From NCBI GenBank assembly GCA_026002935.1, contig BPGH01000001.1, forward strand, positions 2,219,965 through 2,283,964: a DNA stretch of 64,000 nucleotides. The letters run 5' to 3'. Under the pieces are notes generated by a model that saw nothing but the letters and a program-made list of their open reading frames with translations, searched no databases and was not told where the DNA came from. The DNA comes from Acidimicrobiia bacterium (GTDB lineage Bacteria; Actinomycetota; Acidimicrobiia; IMCC26256; PALSA-610). This document shows, one piece after another, positions 23,227 to 31,495 of the stretch. The translations under genes were made by a program, and so were the position numbers. Each line of letters begins with the position of its first letter. Within the stretch, counting starts at the first letter, position 1.

Positions 23227-24030
23227 TCAGTCGAGCGGGCGGAGCAGCTCGGGTGCGACCGGGCAGTCGACGCGGGCCACCGCGTCGACCGGTGCCTCGA
23301 CGCCGTGCGGCCCGGCGACCCGGTCGAATTGCTCCAGCGCCACGACCTCGTGGGGCGACCCGTCGGCGTCGGCCGCGCCGGACGGCACGCACGCGGCGAC
23401 GAGCGCGTCGAACAGGCGCCCCGGCAGGACGCGCCCGACGCCGCCGACGAGCCACACCGCGCCGGCGGCGCGGCCCGCGCCCGCGAGGACCTCGCCGGTC
23501 CCCGCGGGGACGAGCGCCCCCGTCGGACCGATCGCATCGGCCGCGACCAGCAGCCGCGCGACCCGACCCGGGACCGGTTCGGAGGTCCCGACGACCTCGA
23601 CGGCCCGCCGCAGGGGTCCCCGCCCGGGCCCTCCCGGCGGCGCGGCCGCCGCCTGCAGGGCGAGCACCGGCAGGTCGGCCCGCTCGGCGAGCGCGGCGTC
23701 GAGGGCGTCGCTCCAGCCCACGACCGCCACGACCTCGCCGTCGTCGACCAGCGGGAGCGCCGCGGCGAGCCGCCGCGGCGTCGGGTCCTCCTCGATGCGG
23801 CGGGCCGCGTCGCGGGCGGCGGTCGCCGGCTCGGCGGCGGCGAGGATCCGCGCGCACACCCACCACAGCGTGCCGTGGGCACGGTGGTGGGAGAGCACGC
23901 GCCGGCAGGCCACGACGAGGCTCGCGGGCTCGGACGCGAACCCGGCGAGCGCGTCCGCCGCCTCGGCGGCGAGCGCACCGTCGCCGAGCGTGCGCCGCGT
24001 GATCGCGCGCAAGCGCTCGGCCGGCGTCAC
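23227..24030 (-). CDS. protein resembling the eIF2B alpha/beta/delta (ISOCOT) fold, function unknown
   Basis: 267 aa. The N-terminal half is helical (VTPAERLRAITRRTLGDGALAAEAADALAG). The C-terminal half is alternating beta/alpha with VVGWSDALDAALAER, VLLVAADAIGPTGALVPAGT and AAGAVWLVGGVGRVLP. This order resembles the GADAV-x-DG...N-K-x-GT...PFYV core of eIF2B-related sugar-phosphate isomerases, but the catalytic Cys and Asp of MtnA-type isomerases are not evident. GTG start chosen at the end of the Arg/Pro-rich open frame. It may have a long leader (24031-24180). Confidence 0.5.
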   Translation of the reverse strand: MTPAERLRAITRRTLGDGALAAEAADALAGFASEPASLVVACRRVLSHHRAHGTLWWVCARILAAAEPATAARDAARRIEEDPTPRRLAAALPLVDDGEVVAVVGWSDALDAALAERADLPVLALQAAAAPPGGPGRGPLRRAVEVVGTSEPVPGRVARLLVAADAIGPTGALVPAGTGEVLAGAGRAAGAVWLVGGVGRVLPGRLFDALVAACVPSGAADADGSPHEVVALEQFDRVAGPHGVEAPVDAVARVDCPVAPELLRPLD

Positions 24031-24229
24031 CTCACCCCACACCGCCGGACCCCGCGTCCCCGGGCCCCACGCCGGGCGCGCACGCCGGGCCGGCCGGGCG
24101 CCGCCCGCGGCCGGTACCACCACCGGCCCCCTCGCCCGCCGGGCACCATGCACGCCTGCTGCAGCCCACTCGCGCGGCAGGCTAGCGCCGCGGCCGCCCG
24201 GCCGGACCCGGCCCCAGTCGCACACGGCC
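24031..24229. other. largest gene-free stretch in the window (199 bp)
   Basis: It lies between the start of the eIF2B-like gene and the stop of the SCP2-like gene, both on the minus strand. It holds dense GC-rich inverted repeats around 24060-24140 and, on the minus strand, a TAGCCT hexamer at 24178-24183 that could start a leader of about 140 nt. I see no convincing gene. Confidence 0.4.
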
Positions 24230-24613
24230 TCAGTCGAACGTGGTCGCGTCCCGGACCCGCGCGAACACGTCGCCGAGCGCGTCGAGCACCCCCGCGACGG
24301 CGACGAGCGCGCCGACGTCACCGCCGACCCGCAGGCGGCCGGCCGCGAGCAGGTGCTGCGCGGTCGTCTCGCCGCGCGCGAGCGCGACCGCGCCCGCGTG
24401 GTCGGTCGTCAACGTCACGTCCGGCCGGTCGGCCGGCCCGGACCGGACGCGCAGTCCCCGGCCGCCGACGACGACGTGGTACGCGACGTCGCCCCGCCCC
24501 GGCACGTCCCGCACCCGCTGCTCGAGCACGAGCTCCGGCCGCGCGCCGGCACCGGCCTCGCGGCCCGCCGCGTCGAGCGCCTCGATCCAGGAGTCGGAGA
24601 GGAACGCCGGCAC
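24230..24613 (-). CDS. SCP2 sterol-carrier-like protein
   Basis: 127 aa. The pattern of one N-terminal helix (PAFLSDSWIEALDAAGRE), five beta strands, then DVTLTTDHAGAVALARGETTAQHLLAAGRLRVGGD matches the SCP-2 fold, where the segment around '...GRLRVGGD' precedes the C-terminal helix. These bind fatty acids, sterols or CoA esters. Cytoplasmic. The GTG start has a TAGCCT -10 box 7 bp upstream. It is divergent from the polyprenyl synthase, with separate -10 boxes only 9 bp apart. Confidence 0.7.
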   Translation of the reverse strand: MPAFLSDSWIEALDAAGREAGAGARPELVLEQRVRDVPGRGDVAYHVVVGGRGLRVRSGPADRPDVTLTTDHAGAVALARGETTAQHLLAAGRLRVGGDVGALVAVAGVLDALGDVFARVRDATTFD

Positions 24614-24620
24614 GAGACGC

Positions 24621-24626
24621 AGGCTA
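24621..24626 (-). promoter_or_regulatory. -10 box (TAGCCT) for the SCP2-like gene
   Basis: On the minus strand it ends 7 bp before the GTG at 24613. Confidence 0.6.
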
Positions 24627-24635
24627 GGGCGCCGG

Positions 24636-24641
24636 TAGCCT
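24636..24641 (+). promoter_or_regulatory. -10 box (TAGCCT) for polyprenyl synthase
   Basis: It ends 6 bp before the ATG at 24648. It forms a divergent pair with the box at 24621-24626; the two start codons are only 34 bp apart. Confidence 0.6.
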
Positions 24642-24647
24642 CGCACC

Positions 24648-25712
24648 ATGCGCTCGCGCGACGCGACGTTCCCGGCGACGCTCGTCGAGGTCGCCGCCCA
24701 CGTGGAGGCCCGCATCCTGCAGCTCCTCGACGCGGAGCTCGAGCGCTGGGCCGCGGTCGACGCGGCGCTCGCCGAGCCCCTCGCGGCCCTGCGCGGCTTC
24801 GTGGCCGCAGGCGGCAAGCGGCTGCGCCCGGCGTTCTGCCACTGCGCGTTCGTGGGCGCGGGCGGGGACCCCGACGACCCGCGCGCGCTCGACGCGGCGG
24901 CCGCGCTGGAACTCGTCCACACGTTCGCGCTCGTGCACGACGACGTGATGGACGGGTCGGCGCTGCGGCGGGGCGCCGACGCCGTGCACCGCGACTTCGC
25001 CCGCCGTCACGCCCGCCACGCCTGGCGCGGCGAGGCCCGCCGGTTCGGGGAGGGGATGGCGATCCTGGTGGGTGACTTCGCGGTCACCTACGCGGACCTC
25101 CTCGTGCGCGGCGCGCCCGCCGACGCGCTGGAGGTCTTCGACACGCTGCGGGTCGAGCTGTGCGTCGGGCAGGCGCTCGACCTCGTGTGCACGGCCCGGG
25201 CGGCGACCGACCGCGACGTCGCCCGGCGCATCTCGACGTACAAGTCGGCCAAGTACACCGTCGAGCGGCCGCTGCACCTCGGGGCCGCGCTCGCCGGCCG
25301 CCTCGCCGAACTGCGCGCGCCGTTGAGCGCGATCGGCCTGCCGCTCGGCGAGGCGTTCCAGCTCCGCGACGACATCCTCGGCGCCTTCGGCGACGCGGAC
25401 GTCACCGGCAAGCCGGTCGGCGACGACCTGCGCGAGGGGAAGACCACCCCGCTCGTCGCCCACGCCACCGCGCACGCCGAACCGCACGACCTCCCGCTGC
25501 TGCAACGGCTCGGGTCCCCCGACCTGCGCCTCGAGGAGGTGGCCGCGCTGCGCGACCTGTTCGTCCGCACCGGTGCGCTCGACGCCGCGGAGGCCGAGAT
25601 CGAACGCCTCGTGACCGCGGCGCACGACGCCATCGACGCCGCGCCGATCAGCCCGCTCGCCCGGGAGCAGCTCCGCGAGCTCGCCGACTACGTGGCGTGG
25701 CGCGACCGGTAG
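24648..25712 (+). CDS. polyprenyl diphosphate synthase (GGPP-synthase type)
   Basis: 354-aa trans-prenyltransferase that extends allylic diphosphates with isopentenyl diphosphate. GGKRLRP (55-61), first Asp-rich motif HDDVMD (Asp98, Asp99, Asp102) and second motif RDDILG (Asp241, Asp242) are intact; the second is the shortened DDxxG form common in actinobacterial enzymes. An insertion RRHARHAWRGEARRFGEG follows the first motif. It likely feeds quinone, carotenoid or cell-wall lipid carriers. An ABC-2 exporter is encoded next, its GTG overlapping this TAG stop. Confidence 0.88.
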   Translation: MRSRDATFPATLVEVAAHVEARILQLLDAELERWAAVDAALAEPLAALRGFVAAGGKRLRPAFCHCAFVGAGGDPDDPRALDAAAALELVHTFALVHDDVMDGSALRRGADAVHRDFARRHARHAWRGEARRFGEGMAILVGDFAVTYADLLVRGAPADALEVFDTLRVELCVGQALDLVCTARAATDRDVARRISTYKSAKYTVERPLHLGAALAGRLAELRAPLSAIGLPLGEAFQLRDDILGAFGDADVTGKPVGDDLREGKTTPLVAHATAHAEPHDLPLLQRLGSPDLRLEEVAALRDLFVRTGALDAAEAEIERLVTAAHDAIDAAPISPLAREQLRELADYVAWRDR

Positions 25713-26683
25713 TGGGGCGGGTCGGGACGACCACGGTGGACGGGCCCGCGATCGCGGTCGACGGGCTCGTGAAGCACTACGGCCCCGTCCGGGCCGTCGA
25801 CGGCGTGTCGTTCGCGGTCCGGCCGGGCGAGGTGTTCGGACTGCTCGGCCCGAACGGCGCGGGCAAGACGACGACCGTCGAGATCCTGGAGGGCTACCGC
25901 CGGCCCGACGGCGGCACCGTACGCGTGCTCGGCCTCGACCCGTCCCGCGACGGCCGCCGCCTCCGAGCGCGCATCGGCGTCATGCTGCAGGAGGGCGGGC
26001 TGGCGCCGGGGCTCACACCGACCGAGCAGCTCCGGTGCCTCGCCGCGTTCTACGAGACGCCCCACGACCCCGACGTGCTGATCGACCGTCTCGGCCTGCG
26101 CGGCCGCGCGCGCGTGCCGATCCGGCGGCTGTCGGGCGGTGAGGCGCAACGGGTGTCGCTGGCGTGCGCGCTCGTCGGCCGGCCCGCCGTCGCGTTCCTC
26201 GACGAGCCGACGGCGGGCATGGACCCCCACGCGCGCCTCACCACCTGGGAGCTCGTGCGCGACCTCGCCGCGTCGGGGACGACCGTGCTGCTCACGACCC
26301 ACGCCATGGACGAGGCCGAACAGCTGTGCGACCGGATCGCGATCCTCGCGGGCGGGCACGTCGCGGCGATCGGTGCGCCCGGCGAGCTCACCCGCGCCGG
26401 CGCCGGGGAGGAGGTGGTGTTCGCGGCGTCGGGCCCGCTCGACGTGGCCGAGCTCGCCGCCGCGCTGGGGGTCGACGTCGCGCGCGTCGCGCGGACCCGG
26501 ACGGGGGAGTACCGGGTGCGGGCCGCCGCCGACCCCGCGCTCGTCGCCGCGCTCGCGCTCCACCTGCGCGACCGCGGCGCGACGCTGACCGAGTTCCGTG
26601 CGGGGCGCCGCTCGCTGCAGGACGTGTTCCTGCGCGTGACCGCGGAGGCGGGGCCGGCCCCGGCAACGGCGGACGAGCCGTGA
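25712..26683 (+). CDS. ABC-2 type exporter, ATP-binding subunit
   Basis: 323-aa ATPase with Walker A GPNGAGKTT, a Q-loop (MLQEGGLAPGLTPTEQ), signature RLSGGEAQR, Walker B VAFLDEPTAGMDP and switch LLTTHAMDEAE. A C-terminal regulatory region ends SLQDVFLRVTAEAG. The start may be the GTG at 25712, overlapping the previous stop, or the GTG at 25736. It forms a transporter with the permease encoded next; coupling to a polyprenyl synthase suggests export of an isoprenoid-linked compound, which is inference. Confidence 0.88.
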   Translation: MGRVGTTTVDGPAIAVDGLVKHYGPVRAVDGVSFAVRPGEVFGLLGPNGAGKTTTVEILEGYRRPDGGTVRVLGLDPSRDGRRLRARIGVMLQEGGLAPGLTPTEQLRCLAAFYETPHDPDVLIDRLGLRGRARVPIRRLSGGEAQRVSLACALVGRPAVAFLDEPTAGMDPHARLTTWELVRDLAASGTTVLLTTHAMDEAEQLCDRIAILAGGHVAAIGAPGELTRAGAGEEVVFAASGPLDVAELAAALGVDVARVARTRTGEYRVRAAADPALVAALALHLRDRGATLTEFRAGRRSLQDVFLRVTAEAGPAPATADEP

Positions 26684-27408
26684 CCCGGCGCGCCGTCGCC
26701 GCCCAGGCACGCGTCGAGATGCTCCTGACGGCGCGCCGCGGCGAGAACGTGCTCGTCACGCTGGTGATCCCGATCGGCGTGCTCGTCTTCTTCGCGAAGG
26801 TGGACGCCGTCGACACCGGATTCGCGCAGCCGGTCGACTTCCTCGTCCCCGGCGTGCTCGCCCTGTCGGTCATGGCCGCCGCGATGGTGTCGCTCGGGAT
26901 CGCCACCGGCTTCGAGCGCCGCCAAGGTGTCCTGAAGCGCCTCGGGGCGACGCCGTTGGGCGGGGGCGGACTGCTGGCGGCGAAGACCGTGACCGTGCTG
27001 CTCCTCGAGGCCGTGCAGCTCGCGCTGGTCGCCGCGGTCGGCGCCGCGCTCGGGTGGGAGCCGACCGCGGGGCTCCTGCCCGCGGCCGGGTTGATGGCGC
27101 TCGGCACCGTCGCGTTCGCGGGCGTCGGCCTGCTGCTCGCGGGCACACTCCGCGCCGAGGCGAACCTCGCGGTCACGAACGGGCTGTTCCTCGTGCTCGT
27201 GTTCCTCGGGGGGATGGCCTACCCGCTCGACCGCCTGCCGGCCGCGCTGGAGGCGCTGGCCCGCCTCACCCCGGCAGCCGCGCTCGCCGAGACGCTGCGC
27301 GGCGCGCTCACCCCGGAACCGGTCCCGGGCGGCGCGCTGGTGGTGCTCGCGGGGTGGGCGATCGCGGCGCCGCTCGCCGCGTCCCGCTGGTTCCGCTGGG
27401 AGGAGTGA
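26680..27408 (+). CDS. ABC-2 type exporter, permease subunit
   Basis: 242-aa membrane protein with six hydrophobic segments. VEMLLTARRGENVLVTLVIP forms the N-terminal coupling region, and LVLVFLGGMAYPLDRLPAAL matches the late ABC-2 motif. GTG start overlapping the ATPase stop (GTGA). It is convergent with the TlpA-like gene only 5 bp away, so transcription ends of both units must overlap. Confidence 0.87.
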   Translation: MTRRAVAAQARVEMLLTARRGENVLVTLVIPIGVLVFFAKVDAVDTGFAQPVDFLVPGVLALSVMAAAMVSLGIATGFERRQGVLKRLGATPLGGGGLLAAKTVTVLLLEAVQLALVAAVGAALGWEPTAGLLPAAGLMALGTVAFAGVGLLLAGTLRAEANLAVTNGLFLVLVFLGGMAYPLDRLPAALEALARLTPAAALAETLRGALTPEPVPGGALVVLAGWAIAAPLAASRWFRWEE

Positions 27409-27413
27409 CCGCC

Positions 27414-28034
27414 TCAGCCCGAGAGCAGCGCGTCGAGCGGCTCGTCGAGCGCCTCACGCGTCGTGATGCCGAAGACGCGGTCGCGCAGCACGCCCTGCGC
27501 GTCGACGAAGAAGGTCTGGGGGATGCCGCGCAGCGCGTAGCGGTCGCGCACCGTGTCGTCGACGTCGAGCAGGACCGGGAAGGTGACGCCGAGGTCCTCG
27601 ACGAACTGCCGGCTGTCGCGGGCCAGGTCGTCGTAGCTGACGGCGACCGCCGTGAACTCGTCGCGGCGCTCCCGCCAGGCCTCCTCGAGGACCGGGAGCT
27701 CCTCCTGGCAGGGGAAGCACCACGAGGCGAAGAACGTGAGGACGACGGGGCGGCCGCGCAGGTCGGACAGTCGCACCGGGTCGCCGTCGAGGTCCTCGAG
27801 GACGAAGTCGGGGAGCGGCTCGCCCACCTCGACGCCGGCGCCCGCCTGCTCGAGCGGCGCCGCCGTGCCGCCGACCGTGCCCGCACCCGCCGGGCCGCGG
27901 TCGTCGTCACCGCCGGAGGTGGTGATCCAGGCGAGCAGCGCGAGCGGCACGAGCACGGACACCGCGGCGACGGCGGCGACGGCGGCGCGCGAGGGCCGGC
28001 GCGGCGCGTCAGGAGACGAGGGCGTCGACGGCAA
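27414..28034 (-). CDS. TlpA/ResA-type membrane-anchored thioredoxin
   Basis: 206 aa. N-terminal anchor (about 22-40), an acidic linker GGDDDRG, then an AlkA/TSA-like thioredoxin fold with the redox motif ASWCFPCQEELP and a cis-Pro segment RGIPQTFFVD. The enzyme should act as a thiol-disulfide reductant outside the membrane, for example on apocytochromes or oxidase copper sites. The first in-frame start is TTG at 28034, overlapping ctaB by 26 bp; this start is less certain than others. It sits in a run with ctaB and the cupredoxin. Confidence 0.82.
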   Translation of the reverse strand: MPSTPSSPDAPRRPSRAAVAAVAAVSVLVPLALLAWITTSGGDDDRGPAGAGTVGGTAAPLEQAGAGVEVGEPLPDFVLEDLDGDPVRLSDLRGRPVVLTFFASWCFPCQEELPVLEEAWRERRDEFTAVAVSYDDLARDSRQFVEDLGVTFPVLLDVDDTVRDRYALRGIPQTFFVDAQGVLRDRVFGITTREALDEPLDALLSG

Positions 28035-28914
28035 CGGCGACGAAGACCAGCATCAGGTACACGTTCGAGGACAGGAAGAAGCGCATCGCCCGTGCCGGCG
28101 ACGGGTCGCGGCGCAGCGCGAGCGCCTGCAGCACGAACGCGACGCCGAGCGCCGCAACGCACACCGCGTAGACGCGCCCGACCGCGGCCGTGGCCGTCAG
28201 CGCGAAGGTGAGCGCGACCGTGAGCATCGCGTACCCGGCGATCTGGCGCACGGTCTCCTCGGTGCCGCGCACCACCGGGAGCATCGGGATGCCCGCGGCG
28301 GCGTAGTCGTCGCGGTACCGCAACGCGAGCGCCCAGAAGTGCGCGGGCGTCCACATGAACACCACCGCGAAGAGCACCCACGCGGGCGCGGCGAGCTCGC
28401 CGCGTACCGCGGCCCAGCCGACGAGCGCGGGGACGGCGCCCGCGGCGCCGCCGATGACGATGTTGTGGACCGTGCGCGGCTTCAGCCAGACCGTGTAGAC
28501 GAAGACGTAGAAGAGGGTCGCGGACAGCGTGAGCGCCGCGGCGAGGAGGTTCACGACCCCGGCGAGCAGCACGAAGGCGACGGCGTTGCAGGCGATGCCG
28601 AAGGCGAGCGCGTGGGCGGGCGGGATCTCGCCCGCGGGGAGCGGCCGCCCGTGCGTGCGGCGCATGAGGCGGTCGCGGTCACGCTCGATCCAGCAGTTGA
28701 TCGCGTTGGCGCCGCCGGCCGCGAGCGCGCCGCCCACCACGACCGCGGCGATCAGCCACCACGGCGGCAGGCCCTGGTGCGCGAGCAGCATCGGTGGCAC
28801 CGCGGTGACGAGCAGCAACTCGATGACGCGCGGCTTCGTCAGCCGGAGGTACGCGCCCAGGGTCGCGGCCGGGGGCCGGCGGGCGGTGTCGAGGCGGAGC
28901 GCGGGCTGCACCAT
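28009..28914 (-). CDS. ctaB: heme O synthase (protoheme IX farnesyltransferase)
   Basis: 301-aa UbiA-superfamily membrane prenyltransferase that adds a farnesyl group to heme B. Polytopic, about nine helices. The two Asp-rich loops are NAINCWIERDRDRLMRRT and YRDDYAAAGIPML, with RTHGRPLP and KPRTVHNIVIGG also family-typical. Its product is the substrate of CtaA at 13939. ATG start. Neighbours (TlpA-like, cupredoxin) also fit cytochrome oxidase assembly. Confidence 0.93.
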   Translation of the reverse strand: MVQPALRLDTARRPPAATLGAYLRLTKPRVIELLLVTAVPPMLLAHQGLPPWWLIAAVVVGGALAAGGANAINCWIERDRDRLMRRTHGRPLPAGEIPPAHALAFGIACNAVAFVLLAGVVNLLAAALTLSATLFYVFVYTVWLKPRTVHNIVIGGAAGAVPALVGWAAVRGELAAPAWVLFAVVFMWTPAHFWALALRYRDDYAAAGIPMLPVVRGTEETVRQIAGYAMLTVALTFALTATAAVGRVYAVCVAALGVAFVLQALALRRDPSPARAMRFFLSSNVYLMLVFVAVAVDALVS

Positions 28915-28933
28915 CTGATCGGTCGCCGACGTC

Positions 28934-29335
28934 TCACCCGACGACGAGCGTCCCCTCCATGCCCTGTGCGCGGTGGCCGGGGACGTCGCAGTAGTACGCG
29001 TACTCCCCGGGGGCGAGCTCGTAGGCGCCGGAGTCCTCCTTGGTCGCGTTGGAGACCGACAGCTTGCCACCGACCCGCGCCCCGTCGGCGTCCTCCACCA
29101 GGAACGTGTGGTTCTGGACCCCCTTCTGCACGAGGGTGACCTCGAGGGTGCCCGGGGGCGTCTCGATCCGGCCGATGTCGAACGAGACGTCGCGCGCCTC
29201 GACCGTGACCCGGCCGTTCGTGACCGTGACCGTCTCGCCGCCACCACCGCCACCGCCGTCACCGCCACCGCACGCCGACCCGAGGACGGCGGCCGCCGCG
29301 CAGGCGGCGAGCACCACGGGACGCGAGAGCTGCAT
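28934..29335 (-). CDS. cupredoxin-domain lipoprotein (type 1 copper)
   Basis: 133 aa. Lipoprotein signal with the lipobox GSAC (Cys22) and a Gly-rich tether, then a blue-copper fold. Copper ligands are visible: His in QNHTFLVE, then Cys, His and Met in YYCDVPGHRAQGM, the usual C-x4-H-x4-M spacing. It likely shuttles electrons or copper near the oxidase. ATG preceded by GGAAGGAGTC. The gene precedes ctaB in the same orientation with a 19-bp gap. Confidence 0.87.
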   Translation of the reverse strand: MQLSRPVVLAACAAAAVLGSACGGGDGGGGGGGETVTVTNGRVTVEARDVSFDIGRIETPPGTLEVTLVQKGVQNHTFLVEDADGARVGGKLSVSNATKEDSGAYELAPGEYAYYCDVPGHRAQGMEGTLVVG

Positions 29336-29454
29336 GCGCCGACTCCTTCCGGCTGGCGGGGCGGGCGGAGCCCGAGGCTACCGGGCCGCGACCGGTACGC
29401 CCCGAATCGCGCGGGCCCGGCGGGCGGTTCGGGGCCCACGGGGGCCGCGGTCTG

Positions 29455-29460
29455 TAGCCT
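29455..29460 (+). promoter_or_regulatory. -10 box (TAGCCT) for the groES-like gene
   Basis: It ends 8 bp before the ATG at 29469. Confidence 0.5.
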
Positions 29461-29468
29461 GGCGCCGC

Positions 29469-29795
29469 ATGCCCGACCAGGACGAGAAGCAGTCGATCCG
29501 CATGACGGCCGACCGGCTGCTCGTGACCCCCGGGAAGGAGGCCGGTGAGCGCAAGTCGCGGGCCGGCATCCTCATCCCCGCCACCGCGAACGTGAACCGC
29601 CGGCTCGTGTGGGGCGAGGTGGTGGCCGCCGGGCCGACGGTGCGGACCGTCGAGCCCGGAGACCAGGTGCTCTTCTCGCCCGAGGCCGGCTTCGAGGTCG
29701 AGATCCGCGGTGAGGAGTACCTGATCCTGCGCGAGCGCGACGTGCACGCGGTCGCGTCCTCCCGGACCGAGGGCCAGTCCGGGCTCTACCTGTGA
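29469..29795 (+). CDS. GroES-family co-chaperonin (stand-alone paralogue)
   Basis: 108 aa. It has the GroES beta-barrel pattern: RMTADRLLVTPGKEAGERKSRAGILIP with mobile-loop residues GILIP, GEVVAAGP, GDQVLFSPEAGFEVEI and EYLILRERDVHAV. A C-terminal extension (SSRTEGQSGLYL) is longer than in classic GroES. There is no groEL beside it; the gene is coupled to an SDR by a GTGA overlap. Probably a second, divergent GroES, common in actinobacteria. Confidence 0.85.
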   Translation: MPDQDEKQSIRMTADRLLVTPGKEAGERKSRAGILIPATANVNRRLVWGEVVAAGPTVRTVEPGDQVLFSPEAGFEVEIRGEEYLILRERDVHAVASSRTEGQSGLYL

Positions 29796-30568
29796 TCGAC
29801 CCGGCCGCGGCGCTCCGCCTCGACGGCCGCGTCGCGGTCGTCACGGGAGGCACCCGCGGCATCGGCAGGGCGATCGCCGAGGCGTTCGCCGCGGCCGGCG
29901 CCGGCGTGGTGGTCGTCGCCCGCAAGGCGCACGAGCTGGCCGAGACGCAGGCGGCCCTCGAGGCGCTCGGCGCGCCCGCGGCGACCGTCCAGGGCTCCGT
30001 GTCCGACCCCGACGTCGCCACGCGGTCGGTGGCGGCGGCCGTCGAGCGCCTCGGCCGCTGCGACGTCCTCGTCAACAACGCGGCCGTCAACCCCGCGTTC
30101 GGGCCCCTCGTCGACGCCGACATGGGTGCGGTCGCGAAGGTGCTCGACGCGAACGTGATGGGGCCGTTGCGGTTCGCCCGCGCGGCCTGGGACGGCTGGA
30201 TGCGCGGGCACGGCGGCGTCGTCTGCAACATCGCGTCGGTCGGCGGCATCCGGCCGGGGCCGTTCATCGGCGCCTACAACGTCTCGAAGGCCGCGCTGAT
30301 CCACCTCACCCGCCAGCTCGCGCAGGAGCTCGCACCGACGGTGAGGGTCAACGCCGTCGCGCCCGCGCTGGTCAAGACCGACATGGCGCGCGCCCTGTGG
30401 GAGCCGAACGAGGAGGCCATGGCCCGCGCCCACCCGCTCGGACGGCTCGGCACCCCCGACGACGTCGCGGCCGCGGTCCTCTACCTCTGCTCCGACGCGG
30501 CGGCGTGGGTGACCGGCGAGGTCGTGGTCGTCGACGGCGGCGCGGCGGTCAGCGCGCGCGGCGGCTGA
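29792..30568 (+). CDS. SDR-family oxidoreductase
   Basis: 258-aa classical SDR: TGGTRGIG, VLVNNAAVN, Ser in IASVGG, and Tyr-Lys in YNVSKAAL. The C-terminus ends WVTGEVVVVDGGAAVSARGG. NAD(P)-dependent; substrate unknown. GTG start overlapping the stop of the groES-like gene, so the two are co-translated. Its last 20 bp overlap the convergent BON gene. Confidence 0.86.
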   Translation: MIDPAAALRLDGRVAVVTGGTRGIGRAIAEAFAAAGAGVVVVARKAHELAETQAALEALGAPAATVQGSVSDPDVATRSVAAAVERLGRCDVLVNNAAVNPAFGPLVDADMGAVAKVLDANVMGPLRFARAAWDGWMRGHGGVVCNIASVGGIRPGPFIGAYNVSKAALIHLTRQLAQELAPTVRVNAVAPALVKTDMARALWEPNEEAMARAHPLGRLGTPDDVAAAVLYLCSDAAAWVTGEVVVVDGGAAVSARGG

Positions 30569-30926
30569 GGCCGGCGCCGGGCCCGCCGACCCGCCGGATG
30601 CGGTCGTCGACGAGGCCGACGCCCTCGACCCCTTCGGCGAGCGCCACCGCGACGTCGGCGACGTCGGACGCGACCACGCCGTCGAGCGACGCGACGCCGC
30701 CGCGCACCGCGACGCGCAGGCCGGGCGCGCGCCGTGTCCGCCGGTCGCGGGCGAGGGCGTACCGCAGGCGGGCCTCCGCCTTCACGTCGTCGGGCCCGTC
30801 GCCCCCGGGAGCGAGGGCGAGGAGCGCGCGGAAGCCGAAGCCGGCCCACTCGGCGAGCTCGTCGCGGTTGCGCCAGGCGAGCGCGGCGAGGGCGGGGAGC
30901 GTCATGCGCAAGGTGCGTCGGATCAC
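30549..30926 (-). CDS. BON-domain protein
   Basis: 125 aa. A basic N-terminal helix (VIRRTLRMTLPALAALAWRNRDELAEWAG) is followed by a BON domain: LRYALARDRR, LRVAVRGGVASLDGVV with the central conserved Gly, then VEGVGLVDDRIRR. BON domains bind phospholipids or other ligands at membranes. No cleavable signal is evident; the N-terminus may lie along the membrane. GTG start after GGAAGGATCGGAG. The stop overlaps the SDR gene. Confidence 0.7.
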   Translation of the reverse strand: MIRRTLRMTLPALAALAWRNRDELAEWAGFGFRALLALAPGGDGPDDVKAEARLRYALARDRRTRRAPGLRVAVRGGVASLDGVVASDVADVAVALAEGVEGVGLVDDRIRRVGGPGAGLSRRAR

Positions 30927-30943
30927 GCTCCGATCCTTCCCGC

Positions 30944-31474
30944 TCAGTCGCCGAGGTACTCGACGCCGTTCTTGTGGCGTTGCGCCAGCTCCGCGTAGGC
31001 GCCCGGATTCACCTGCACCCAGGTCTCGGCGCCCGTGCCCTGCACGGGTCGCTTGACGGTCGCGGGCACGCCCGCGACGAGCATGCCACCGGGGATCCGG
31101 GACCCCGCCGCGACGACCGATCCGGCCGCGACGAGCGAGCGCGGGCCGATCGTGGCGCCGTCGAGGACCACCGACCCGTTCGCGACGAGGCACTCCTCCT
31201 CCAGGATCGCGCCGTGCACGACGCAGTTGTGCGCGACGGTGACGCCGCGCCCGATGTCGGTGGTCAGGCCGGGAGGCCCGTGGATCACGGCGTTCTCCTG
31301 GACGTTCGCGCCCGCGCGGACGATGACCGGCGCGTAGTCGGCCCGGATGACCGCGCCGTACCAGATCGACGCCCCCGCCTCCACGATCACGTCACCGACG
31401 AGCGTCGCCGTCGGGGCGACGAAGGCCTGTGCGTGGACCTGCGGGCGGAGCCCCTCGAACGCGAACAGCGGCAT
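30944..31474 (-). CDS. gamma-class carbonic anhydrase family protein
   Basis: 176-aa left-handed beta-helix (hexapeptide repeats such as VIVEAG, VTVAHN, SLVAAG). The three zinc-ligand histidines are His65, His82 and His87, the normal H-x16-H-x4-H spacing, so the metal site is intact. Such YrdA/CaiE-like proteins may be carbonic anhydrases or CoA-linked enzymes; activity is not certain. It is 17 bp upstream of the BON gene in the same direction. ATG start after GGGAGGATGGCCG. Confidence 0.88.
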   Translation of the reverse strand: MPLFAFEGLRPQVHAQAFVAPTATLVGDVIVEAGASIWYGAVIRADYAPVIVRAGANVQENAVIHGPPGLTTDIGRGVTVAHNCVVHGAILEEECLVANGSVVLDGATIGPRSLVAAGSVVAAGSRIPGGMLVAGVPATVKRPVQGTGAETWVQVNPGAYAELAQRHKNGVEYLGD

Positions 31475-31495
31475 CGGCCATCCTCCCGGGGACGT

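Noticed and set aside
24031-24170. Cysteine-containing leader peptide before the eIF2B-like gene
   Set aside because: A 47-codon frame starting GTG exists, but it is low-complexity Gly/Pro/Arg as expected from GC bias, and has no terminator/antiterminator pair that I can support.
29469-29795. groESL operon
   Set aside because: The next gene is an SDR, not groEL; this is a stand-alone GroES-like gene.
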